A stretch of 64,000 nucleotides of DNA. Origin: Littorina saxatilis. Its lineage: Eukaryota > Mollusca > Gastropoda > Littorinimorpha > Littorinidae. The stretch's first letter is position 1, and the number at the start of each line of letters is the position of its first letter. This document shows, in pieces, positions 55,195 through 64,000 of the stretch. The notes beneath the pieces are model-generated. The model made no database searches, was not told the DNA's origin, and worked only from the letters and a program-made list of their open reading frames with translations. The position numbers and the translations under genes were made by a program. The DNA lies in NCBI RefSeq assembly GCF_037325665.1, contig NC_090250.1, forward strand, positions 17,034,072 through 17,098,071. Reading direction: 5' to 3'.

Positions 55195-58100
55195 AGTAAG
55201 CATAGGTGAAACTGTGCAAGAAAGCGAGACCCTGGATCTGCCAATTAGTCTCGGCCCGCTCACAATAACAATGACCGAGACTTTTAGTAATTCCTTTGCG
55301 TGACGTCTAACCCTCTTACGTCATAATGTGACGTCTTCAAATAGTTTCTATCACACACGTCAAACACTTTTGACCGAGACGTAATCTTCTTATGCGAGCT
55401 TTATCCATAGACTCGGAAATGTTAAAGTTTCTATCACACACACACGCACGCACGCACGCACAGACAGACAAAGTTTATCATCGCATAGGCTACACTTACG
55501 TGAGCCAAAAATTGTCTTGGTTTTCTTAGCCCCCCTCCCACTTTTCAGCAGATTCACATATTTTTGAGAAATGTTAAAATGAGAAACTGCTATAAGTGTT
55601 CTCAGAGTCAGATGTGCTTCAGATTACACAAAATATAATTTGATATGATTCAACATTTTCCAGGCCTTCTTAGAATTTCAGGAATTTTTGTTTTTGACTC
55701 TCAGGAATGAGTCGTGTAATAGGACATGACGAAGGGGAGTCGTATTAGGCATTTGCTTTTCTTGTTCTTCGGTTGGATACTTTAACATTTTGCTTTACAA
55801 TTTTTGCTTAGTCAAACTGATTGGCCCTGTCACTTAATGAACATTTTGATTTTTCCAGGCCCTTTGTCACTACCGTACTCAAGCCAGCTCAAAACCAGAT
55901 CCCGGGACAAGGCAACAAGAGCAAGCCGCCTGTCTCTCGCAAGTCTGTGGGTGTGCCCCTGAAACATCCAACAACATCCAAACATGGTTTTGCACAAAGT
56001 AAACCAGCCGTTGTTCCTGTCAAGAAAGGTCAGTAACTTGCAGTTGCGGTGCTAACACCTTTCTGGTCCTTGCCGCAAATCCGGTTTTTGAAAACTGTTA
56101 AAACTGGAAAATCCTGTTTCTAAAAGTAAAACTTAAAAACCTTTTTTTTTTAATTTTTAGTTTGGATGGTTGATTGAGGCAAAATGTGAATTATTTTATA
56201 ATTTATTAACATACATTTTGGTACCAGGAGAGTCTGTTCTTTGCCCCTGCCACCGTGTTAGCCCTGCAGTTGCGGTGTTACACTATAAAACTGATTTGTG
56301 TTTGCTTTGGCAAAAAATATTATATAACACTGGAACCCCTCTTTGGAGGCATCAAAAAATTTGAGAAATTAGGTCTTAAAACCAGGGAGGCCTTGAACGG
56401 AGGTAAAATATACAGACATTGTGAATAAAAACCTGAAAAGCAAGAGGGAATCGTAGATCTGAAGCGGGGGGGAGGGGAGGGGATTACAAGGGGACTCCAC
56501 TCTATACACATACATGTACTCAATGTTGGTTTCACAAACGGACTTAGTTACAAGTAGTTGATAACCTTACCTTTCCTAATCAATCACTGGAAAAGACATC
56601 AACAGAATGTTGGAGTACATGCATAGGTCAGCGTAGCATGCAGTAATCTTCTTTCCCAATCACTTGCATTTTCATGGAATAGTTGAAGAAAGTTTCTGCA
56701 GAACTCCGAAACAGAATGTCCTGAATTAAACATTTCAATACTTGTAACCTTTTTTTTTCTTCCTTTTTCTTTTTTTGTAAGTTTCTGAATTTACACAATA
56801 TGTCGAATATTTAAGGGGATTATTTTCTTTTTTTGTCAACAGAACCACTGGTCAAAAGGAGATCTCATCAACCCTTTACTGCTCCAAAACACCAAAAGAT
56901 TGCAGAGAAGGAGAACAAAAAGACAGCAAGGAAGGCAGCTCCCTTGTCTGTAGACGTTAAACATGGAAAAGAGAGGGATACCTCTGCGACAACCAGCTCT
57001 GATGACTGCTCAAGGCTTTCTGCGAACGAACTGACGACACCGCTGTCTCACAATGCTGCAGGTGGCATCCGTCATGTCATAACTGACATCACAGCAAGAG
57101 CAGAGGAGGGCAAGGGACAGGCTCGACCACTTACCTTGGCTGAAGAACTCCAGGCCACGTTCAACGTCAAGGCAGAGAGCGGCGCAGAGAAAACTTCAGA
57201 TGAAAATTCAGAGAAAATTCAAGGAGACGATGACCAAGCAGTCGATGGTCCCAAGAAAACTTCAGAGCCCGCAGGTATGGACAGTCATGATAAAAATCAA
57301 GAAGATAAGAAACAAGCAGACTATCTTTCCCAGAAAACCGATGAAGAAGATCGTCCAGACGCCTCTGTTTTCGCACCACTAGTTTTTGATAAACCCAGCA
57401 ACACCGCCAGAGACAGTCTCTCTGCTCAGTTTCGCAGAGGGAAGAAAAACCCCACCCCTAAGATCAAAGTGTGTGGAATGAAAAAGGCTTCCCCCAAGGT
57501 TTCCAGGTCGGTTCCTCGTCCCACACCTGTGAGGAGAGCGTCGTGTTCCACGTCAGTTTCGTGCACAAAAACGACCATTTCCAACCAACCCAAGAGCATT
57601 CTGAAGCGAAAATCTTGTGGAGTCAGCTTTCGCTCTTCTGCCCTTGGAGTTGGAGCTTCGCCCCTGCTTCCCGCGGCTTCGAAACAACACCAGGAAACCA
57701 GGGAAGCCAGAGCTGCCAAGACAGGTGGGGTTACCTTCGTCAAAAGAGCAACCATCGGAAACCATGAAAATGTTGGGAGGAAGACACCAGGAGGAGATAA
57801 GCAGGGAGCGTCTGGTCATGTGACCTTCGTCATAGCGACGGGGAAGGCTGGGAGTGAAGGTGCAAGATTCAGGAAAACTCCTGGCAAGTCCCAAGCACAG
57901 GTTCACATGAGGTACGGGAAACGTTGATCATAATTGAGAAAACATTTTTTTAGAAGTTGGTCAGTGGAGCCCCCCTTTTACGACTGTAAAAAATCTGAGA
58001 AAAATAGGTTATATAGTTATAATGTGGGGACAGGGGCGGGAGTCTTAGAATAGAGTTAGATTAACAGAACTTATGATCTGAGAATGCAAGATTTTAGGAG

Positions 58101-61100
58101 GAGGGAGGAGAGGAGGGGTTGAAATAATCTGGTTATGACTGTAATACTTTGGCAACAAATCCTTTCGTAATCCCTCAGAATGTTATATTCTGCACAAACT
58201 GCACAACAAATTATTGCTCTAGCTAAATTACAGCCAGAGAAATCGCAACCCCCAAGATGCAACTGCCGCAAAAATGGCTGACATGAGAAAAACGACGTTG
58301 AAGATAGAACTATTCAAATGTTGTCTTCATTAACACATAAATATGACACTTTTGACAAAAACACAGACACACATGCATTTTAGGTATGTTATGGAACCAT
58401 TATCTACCAAAATATCAAAAAAAGGTTTTTAAACAATTTGATCAATTTTGCACTGGCCCACCTGCCCTTAAGACTAGAGATTTAGAGGGGGTGGTGATAA
58501 GATGGTCTTTTGCACTGTGTTGATGCAAGTATCATACCAGAGAGTTTGGCAGGCTGAGGCTGGAAGAGTGGATGGCTGCCAAGGGACGTACGCCTTCGGG
58601 ACTGCGACACACTGGATGTTTCGGGTGCGAGGCCAGCGCCAGGTGCAGCCAGACCCCCAGGTCTCAAGTTCGAGCCTCCATGTCTGTGGAACAACTTTCC
58701 AGACAGGTCAGTTGAGTATATTTTTATTTTTTATTTTGATGATTTTACACTGGCCCTCTTTGTTGCTAAGTATTGTTAGAATGTGAAGTTAATTTACTCC
58801 ACCCCACCCTACCTTAACCCCTGTCCTGCTACAGTGGAACCCCCCTTTTAAGACTCCCTCCTTTTTACCTTGTTTTCTCAGACTTTCTGTTCATAACCTG
58901 TGTAAAATTACCCCCATTTTAAGACTCCCTCCTTTTTAAGACCTGGTTTTCTCAGACTTTCTGTTCATAACCTGTGTAAAATTACCCCCATTTTAAGACT
59001 CCCTCCTTTTTAAGACCTTGTTTTCTCAGACCTTGTTTTCTCAGACTTTCTGTTCATAACCTGTGTAAAATTACCCCCATTCTAAGACTCCCTCCTTTTT
59101 AAGACCTTGATTGTTCAGACTTTCTGTTCATAACCTGTGTAAAATTACCCCCATTCTAAGACTCCCTCCTTTTTAGGACCTAATTTTCTCAGACCTTGTT
59201 TTCTCAGACTTTCTGTTCATAACCTGTGTAAAATTACCCCCATTTTAAGACTCCCTCCTTTTTAAGACCTTGTTTTGTCAGACTTTCTGTTCATAACCTG
59301 TGTAAAATTACCCCCATTTTAAGACTCCCTCCTTTTTAAGACCTTGTTTTCTCAGACTTTCTGTTTATAACCTGTGTAAAATTACCCCCATTTTAAGACT
59401 CCCTCCTTTTTAAGACCTGGTTTTCTCAGACTTTCTGTTCATAACCTGTGTAAAATTACCCCCATTTTAAGACTCCCTCCTAGATCCTTTCTCAGACCTT
59501 GGTTTCTCAGACCTTGTTTTCTCAGACTTTCTGTTCATAACCTGTGTAAAATTACCCCCATTTTAAGACTCCCTCCTTTTTAAGACCTTGTTTTCTCAGA
59601 CCTTGTTTTCTCAGACTTTCTGTTCATAACCTGTGTAAAATTACCCCCATTTTAAGACTCCCTCCTTTTTAAGACCTGGTTTTCTCAGACTTTCTGTTCA
59701 TAACCTGTGTAAAATTACCCCCATTTTAAGACTCCCTCCTTTTTAAGACCTGGTTTTCTCAGACTTTTGGAGGTCTTAAAAGGGGGGTACCACTGTACTG
59801 CCAAAAAATACCTCCAAAGGCACTTTCCAAAACAATACAAAGTGTGTTCCTGTTTTGAGAATCTGCTTTTTGTGGTGGTTTTATATCTGTGAGAGGGATA
59901 GGGATTAATTTCTAAAAATCTACTGACCAACCATTCTCTGTTATCCTGTAACCCTAATGGAACATGAGGGGGGGGGGGGGGGGGGCGGCTGATTGATAAT
60001 TATGTCACATAATTATGGGAGGGGCTAGATGCAGGATCAGCCACAGCTTTTCAGTTTTCATTGATGTCTCATTTCTTTATTATCCCTCTTGATGTCTTCA
60101 GGAAAGCAATCTGACCAAAGAGGACACAGCCAGCCTGCGCTCAGCTTCAGCTAACAACCGCACTTTTACACAAGAGATGGGCCAGGCTTCGCCCACCTCG
60201 CCGCTTCAGAAAGACAGTGCTGGCATACTCGTCACACCAACCAGCGCCGCTGGAGAGGGGGTCTTTCTTCAAGGAATGGAAACAACGAAGTCCGGAGGTG
60301 TGGAAGTGGAGGATACTAGTGGGATGGACTACGAAAGTCCGGAAGATGTGGAAGCGGAGGTACATGAGGGAAGGGCTGAAGAGGAACCACATATGACCAG
60401 CGGTGCTGAGCAGCTCAACAGTGACTTGCAGAAATGCCTGGCTTCTATAGAGGCTGTGAGAAACTTTTTTTTTTTTTTTTTTTCTCTCTCTAGCTAGACA
60501 AGAACGAAAATGTTTGAGTCATATGGAACCAACACTAAACAAGTTGCATGAAGCGATATCAAAACATTTCGTTAATATGTCGACCTGAAAACCTGAAAAT
60601 TCTATTAATAAAATCTTAGTTTTTATTAGAATTATTAGCATTTCAATGAATTTAGTGAATTTTTAAGCTTCCAAGCTGAAATGCGACCACATAGTCAAGA
60701 CTGCGTCAAGGATGGCTTGTCAAAATTTCAATCAATTTGGTAGAAAAATTAGTTTGTCACGGTGCCGCCTAAACTAAAAGCCGGAAATAATGTCATAAAA
60801 ACAAAATTTTTTAAAGTTTAAAAAAAACCATATCTGGGCAAATCATCTGGAAGAATTTGCATTTTCACCACACTTTCATGGAGATCTGTTCCCTAGTTTT
60901 CTGGGAATCGCTCTACAAACACACACACACACATACACACACACACACAATCCTCTACCATCCTCGTCTTGATTCCCAGTCTATCTGAAAACAAGTCAAA
61001 ACTTGAATAAATGTTAAAAAATTAATTTTACAGTTAAAAAAATCTAGTCTTGTCCATATATTTTCAGGGTTCACTGAGCACAGAGGTTGCCTTAGAGTGG

Positions 61101-63418
61101 CTGGGCCTGGTGGGGCAGGCGTGCGATGAAGTGAAACAGCAGGCAGCGTGGTACAAGTGCAGAGTGGCGGCGCTCAAACCCACAGGTGACCAGGATGCTC
61201 TGCTGGCCGTCTTTGAAGAGGCCTTCATCTACGGCGCTCAGGTATGGAGACACTTTTGTTTTCAATTGACCGAGTTTTTGCAAGAAAAGGTCACTCTTTC
61301 ACAACCGATACAAACCTGATGGGGTTATTTTTGAAAATGGCCTATTCCTCTTATATGAGGTTTTCTCTTATTTTATCATAGCATATTTTGTACAGTGATG
61401 ACCGTTAAAATGGCCTTAAAAACTTATTTTTTTAAAGCACTCAAACCTTCCCTGGCGACAACCTCAAAGGAGCCCAAATGAGGGTTTTTCACTCTATAAT
61501 TCTCCTTTTCATAACGACCAGCTCTGAATAACGATCACTTTTGGTCGGTCCCTTTGGTGGTTGTTTTGGACAAATTTGACTACAGCTCTGAAAACCTAGG
61601 TCTCAGGCATGTCCCTGACACACTGTATCATACAGCAATCATGGGAAAGTACCTAAGATTATCCTGCTCACCTTCCATAACGCTTACAGCCTGCAGATCA
61701 AATGGCACACCTGCTGACCGAGACCATGAAAGAGCTCTTAGAAAAAGGCCAGAGCAGAGGGAAGCGAAAACGCAAGTCTTCCGTCTCTGCAGCGTCTGCC
61801 AGCACAGCCAGACGCTCATCTCAGCGCTCCAGTCACCAGCCTGATGTGCAGGAAGAGAACATGTTCCAGTCGACCAAAGTCAAATACTCTGTGGTGGAGG
61901 TCACCCCTTTCAAGAAGAGGTTTGTTGTGTGAGAACATTGGCTGATGATACAATTGACTAGAAAAAATAATTAAAGAAAAGAAGAGAGAGAGAGGTTTGT
62001 GTAGGTTAATTATGTGTGTGTTTGTTACCGTGTGTGTATGTGGGGTGAGGGGGGAGGGGGGTGTGAATGTGTGTGACATTCACCAAAAGATGCAATGTCA
62101 TCTATGATTCTGTTCAATTCTGTGGTGATTTAAAAAGATGCATCTGCTTTGTAACTTTCACTTTCTGGTCACAGTAAATTTCACAGCATATTGGGGTCTT
62201 CTGAAGGCTACAGTCTAATGAGATATCTCTTGTGTGGGAGTTATTATGGTATGCACAATTTAAGAAAATAAGGCCTTAAATTTAAAAAGGTGGGAGTCTC
62301 AGAATAGAGGTCATCTTACAGAGGTTATGAACTGATAGTCTGAACAAGTTCTGTCATAAAAAGGAGAAAGTCTTAAGACAAGGGCTTAAAAGAGGAGTTC
62401 CACTATACAGCAGACTCCGCTTAATAAAAACACATCGGGATTGAAAACATTTGTATTTATTAACCGAAGTTTTTATTAACCGAATTAAAAAAAAAAAATC
62501 AAACGAGAAAAAAAAGCCCGAATTTCCTTTTCATTTTTTATCGATTGGTACAGAAGCGAATGCGAGACGTCCAAAAAAGTTGCAGCTTCCCGAACACTCT
62601 TTGCTGTCAGACTATGGAAGCGATCAAGAAGTTGAACCTTGTCTTGCACCGTCATTTCTGTTCTTTTTCTCTTTGTGCCCTTGGACGCCATGTTCAAAAC
62701 TGCGAGCTTTATACGTGTGCAGGAGAGAATGCAAACGTGATCTAATTCTCGTGATCTCGTTTCCCCCCTAAATCACAATTTTCGCTGAACTTAGCTCACT
62801 AAGCTTCAGCAAATGCTTGCATCGTCTGTCGGGTGAGTAGATATCGCTCCGTGTTTGACAATACATTGTCAAATTTGTGTTAAGTGAGCGTCCCAGCACG
62901 GAAAAAATACCCAATTTCGCCAACAAACTGTTTTTATTAACCGGATTTTTGTATTTATTAACCGAAGGATTATTACATGGGCCATATAGTGATAAATCCG
63001 GACCGGACTAAAGTGTATTTTAAAAACGGCTGTCCTTATTAACCGTGTGTTTATTAAGCAGATTCTACTGTATTACCGTTTGTCTGCAAATTAATTTTGT
63101 GTGTGTCTTTCTGTACAGCACATTGATTTGATTTGATTTTCTCATGGCAGGAGAAGAATGACCGACGCTGACGAGAGGCTGGTACCCGTCATTACTCCAG
63201 TTCGTCGCTCGGCTCGCTTCGATTCCACCAGCACTGCACCTGCCAGCGAGGGTAGGTTACCCCCGGGAACTCCTCACATGGCAGAGTACTCTACCTTGGA
63301 AGAACTACCGAGCGAGGAGAAGGAGCAGATGTTGTTCCAGCCTAACCAGGCCCTGGAACCACTTCTGAAAGACCAGTCCCCCGTCGCTAGGAGACTTTCC
63401 ATGAGCAATGTGGATTGA
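51939..63418 (+). CDS. CKAP2: Cytoskeleton-associated protein 2 family (CKAP2/CKAP2L), 10 exons
   Basis: Mitotic microtubule- and spindle-associated protein. Exons: 51939-51997, 52836-52898, 54077-54145, 55859-56028, 56843-57911, 58541-58706, 60102-60455, 61068-61241, 61690-61919 and 63151-63418. All borders are GT/AG, phases match, and the total is 873 residues. The N-terminus is basic and helical (KLKEHNKGIYQQKKQ, QKLEQWKEEKRKQKLQEQK), as in CKAP2. IAEKENKKTARK (~140-151) contains a KEN box, in the family an APC/C degradation signal. RLRLEEWMAAKGRTP (~480-495) matches the ERxxxLxEWxxxKGR motif. The conserved C-terminal domain follows: NSDLQKCLASIEA, WYKCRVAALKPTGDQDALLA, VFEEAFIYGAQPADQM, VKYSVVEVTPFKK, ITPVRRSARF and SSLE-like YSTLEELPS then FQPNQALEPLL. 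Exon 5 (357 codons) is a disordered basic region. CKAP2 versus CKAP2L is not resolved; it may predate that duplication. Introns are full of MITEs. Confidence 0.93.
52296..52627. mobile_element. hAT-like MITE in CKAP2 intron 1
   Basis: The ends AGGCCAAAAAGAAAAATATG and the inverse pair over 35 bp with one mismatch (reaching TTTCCGGTAAC). TAACAGTA flanks both sides (52288-52295, 52628-52635), a 7-8 bp target duplication as in hAT elements. The 332 bp interior has ACCGACCCTATTTTT-type segments and no coding capacity. The near-identical ends indicate recent insertion. Confidence 0.88.
53077..54000 (+). mobile_element. Old family H copy in CKAP2 intron 2, split by a TTAA MITE
   Basis: AAGTAATCTTCGACGAAGCC (53081) to GGCTTAAAAACTAGTTAA, then resuming after 53634 with ATTAAAGTTGTCATTAAAAT and ending ATATCGCTTCACGCGACTTG. 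The hairpin half and TG tract are missing and divergence is high. Confidence 0.6.
53148..53630. mobile_element. TTAA-flanked MITE, 483 bp
   Basis: TTAA at 53144-53147 and 53631-53634. The ends AGGTACTG and CACTGTCCCT are only loosely inverse. It is distinct in interior from the 732 bp TTAA element at 12510. It interrupts the old family H copy, which supports its boundaries. Confidence 0.65.
54200..54455. repeat. Direct duplication of ~75 bp in CKAP2 intron 3
   Basis: GCGAGGTGGCGCCAGTTACC, AGCCGAAAGAAAGA and GGGGCATAACCTCACCAGAA occur at 54219-54280 and 54390-54451, about 172 bp apart with few differences. The sequence between is unique. Confidence 0.8.
54456..55016. mobile_element. Intron 3 sequence with a possible TIR element
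   Basis: ATAGCACTGTCTCGTAACTA at 54722 faces an inverse ending GAGACAATGCTAT at 55014, which would define an element of about 295 bp. 54456-54720 is unassigned. Confidence 0.5.
55017..55850. repeat. (CA)n microsatellite and unassigned intron 3 sequence
   Basis: A CA run of about 100 bp lies at 55089-55188 and ACGC units at 55440-55460. Nothing else is recognised before exon 4. Confidence 0.85.
56328..56501. mobile_element. CAGTGGAAC MITE (family X) in CKAP2 intron 4
   Basis: CACTGGAACCCCTCTTTGGA at the left, GGGGACTCCACT at the right, with arms containing AATTTGAGAAATTAGGTCTT. Confidence 0.62.
57962..58115. mobile_element. CAGTGGAGC MITE (family X), right end lost, CKAP2 intron 5
   Basis: CAGTGGAGCCCCCCTTTTAC starts 50 bp after the exon 5 donor. 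AAATCTGAGAAAAATAGGTT and GGGAGTCTTAGAATAGAG follow the family order. The end is not found. The rest of intron 5 is unassigned. Confidence 0.6.
58832..59795. mobile_element. CAGTGGAAC MITE with core expanded to a ~75 bp x ~12 minisatellite
   Basis: The ends CAGTGGAACCCCCCTTTTAA and AAGGGGGGTACCACTG are flanked by TA. The interior repeats CAGACTTTCTGTTCATAACC, TGTGTAAAATTACCCCCATT and TTAAGACTCCCTCCTTTTTA about 12 times; some units have an extra TCTCAGACCTTGTTT. Normal copies of family X are ~180 bp, so the arm or core was amplified in place. It lies in CKAP2 intron 6. Confidence 0.9.
59796..60101. other. End of CKAP2 intron 6
   Basis: Contains a poly-G run at 59968-59985 that may be a length error or a natural homopolymer. 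Otherwise unassigned up to exon 7. Confidence 0.5.
60662..61022 (-). mobile_element. Old diverged family H copy in CKAP2 intron 7
   Basis: TTCCAAGCTGAAATGCGACC, CACGGTGCCGCCTAAACTAA, GAATCGCTCTACAAACACAC and TCAAAACTTGAATAAATG follow the order of family H in minus orientation but with many changes. The TGACGTCA site is lost. Confidence 0.62.
61242..61689. mobile_element. CKAP2 intron 8 with MITE remnants
   Basis: 61265-61345 (AAAAGGTCACTCTTTCACAA to GGGGTTATTTTTGAAAATGG) matches the right half of the CAATAGACGA MITE at 38807-39030. It begins about 20 bp after the exon 8 donor. 61500-61582 resembles family Y. Confidence 0.55.
61920..62405. mobile_element. CKAP2 intron 9, left part, with a family X remnant
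   Basis: 62250-62405 shows the family X right half (TTACAGAGGTTATGAACTGA, GGAGTTCCACTATA). 61980-62070 is purine-rich and TG-rich. No other element is recognised. Confidence 0.55.
62408..63070. mobile_element. Tigger/pogo-type DNA transposon remnant
   Basis: The ends CAGCAGACTCCGCTTAATAA and the inverse of CAGTAGAATCTGCTTAATAA are flanked by TA (62406-62407, 63071-63072). TTATTAACCGAA recurs inside. On the minus strand (62697-62510) it encodes the first ~60 residues of a transposase with the CENP-B/pogo-type DNA-binding domain: KRKRTEMTVQDKVQLLDRFH, then SVREAATFLDVSHSLLYQSI and KNEKEIRA. The DDE catalytic region is absent, so it is an internal-deletion derivative. Confidence 0.88.
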
Positions 63419-63500
63419 ATGTGGACAGAGCTTTTTCATTTATTGATGCTTTTGGCATTTATGCAGTTACATGGTCATTGCTACCCTCTGCCTCTGGATA

Positions 63501-63571
63501 CAGTGGAACCCCCCCTTGAAGACCTCACAAATCTAAGAAAATCAGATCTTTAAAAGAAGGGAGTCTTGAAA
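63501..63571. mobile_element. CAGTGGAAC MITE (family X), interrupted by the SINE-head array
   Basis: CAGTGGAACCCCCCCTTGAA to GGGAGTCTTGAAA; the right half does not appear within the window. It lies ~80 bp after the CKAP2 stop, probably in the 3' UTR or just beyond. Confidence 0.7.
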
Positions 63572-64000
63572 GGGCGGGGATGTAGCTCAGTCAGGGCGGG
63601 GATGTAGCTCAGTCAGGGCGGGGATGTAGCTCAGTCAGGGCGGGGATGTAGCTCAGTCAGGGTGGGGATGTAGCTCAGTCAGGGCGGGGATGTAGCTCAG
63701 TCAGGGCGGGGATGTAGCTCAGTCAGGGCGGGGATGTAGCTCAGTCAGGGCGGGGATGTAGCTCAGTCAGGGCGGGGATGTAGCTCAGTCAGGGCGGGGA
63801 TGTAGCTCAGTCAGGGCGGGGATGTAGCTCAGTCAGGGTGGGGATGTAGCTCAGTCAGGGTGGGGATGTAGCTCAGTCAGGGCGGGGATGTAGCTCAGTC
63901 AGGGCGGGGATGTAGCTCAGTCAGGGCGGGGATGTAGCTCAGTCAGGGCGGGGATGTAGCTCAGTCAGGGCGGGGATGTAGCTCAGTCAGGGCGGGGATG
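63572..64000 (+). repeat. 22 bp tandem array of the SINE head (A-box), at least 19 copies
   Basis: The unit GGGCGGGGATGTAGCTCAGT plus CA is repeated without break to the window edge, with rare GGGTGGGG variants (about 63660, 63837, 63859). It equals the first 22 bases of SINE family S2 (3980, 46441) and contains TAGCTCAGTCAGG, which fits the pol III A-box consensus. No B-box or SINE body is present within the window. Confidence 0.95.

Noticed and set aside
57908-57927. CKAP2 ending at the TGA after RYGKR
   Set aside because: A GTACGG donor four bases into that stretch joins in phase to exon 6 (EFGRLRLEEW), and the downstream exons carry the conserved C-terminal domain.
58502-58786. Frame starting with Met at 58502 as a separate gene
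   Set aside because: The better reading of 58541-58706 is in another frame, which gives the CKAP2 RLRLEEWMAAKGRTP motif with correct phases on both sides.

Overview
This is eukaryotic, animal nuclear DNA: intron-rich genes, long CA/TG and CT microsatellites, CR1/L2-type LINEs, tRNA-derived SINEs and many small DNA transposons. The SINEs, with tails of repeated TGAT, are of a kind I associate with marine gastropods. A gastropod mollusc, probably a caenogastropod, is my best inference; no single-copy marker here proves it. A run of N marks an assembly gap at 18917-19116.

I rebuilt four host genes by joining exons whose splice sites and reading phases agree. (1) 3159-7488 (+): a three-exon class A (rhodopsin-family) GPCR. 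(2) 19740-24698 (-): a small secreted six-cysteine protein of unknown family, with its signal peptide on a separate exon. (3) 39932-50220 (-): a seven-exon PDZD11 orthologue of 150 residues with one PDZ domain. (4) 51939-63418 (+): a ten-exon gene of the CKAP2/CKAP2L mitotic spindle family, about 873 residues, with a KEN box and the CKAP2 C-terminal domain. PDZD11 and CKAP2 are head to head, with start codons 1.7 kb apart.

Nearly everything else is repeats. The most frequent is an approximately 880 bp element, about 12 copies, with subterminal inverted repeats, a terminal hairpin and an internal TG tract. Its architecture resembles non-autonomous Helentrons (HINE/DINE-1/pearl type), and most copies carry a perfect TGACGTCA palindrome. 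Others are a TA-flanked MITE with CAGTGGAAC ends (about 10 copies), TTAA-flanked MITEs, a hAT-like MITE, a Tigger/pogo fragment, a 0.9 kb transposon with a BED-like zinc-finger fragment, three LINE reverse transcriptase copies, and at least seven SINEs from a modular set of families. One LINE (47187-49163) has the same 3' tail as the SINEs, so it is probably their mobilising partner.

The most unusual points are: a tandem array at the right edge made only of the 22 bp SINE head that carries the pol III A-box; a GPCR intron whose donor-side and acceptor-side exon ends are both locally duplicated (the acceptor side as four copies at exactly 79 bp); a MITE whose core has grown into a roughly 12-copy minisatellite inside a CKAP2 intron; a 26 bp minisatellite open in all three forward frames; and a near-perfect 145 bp hairpin in a PDZD11 intron.
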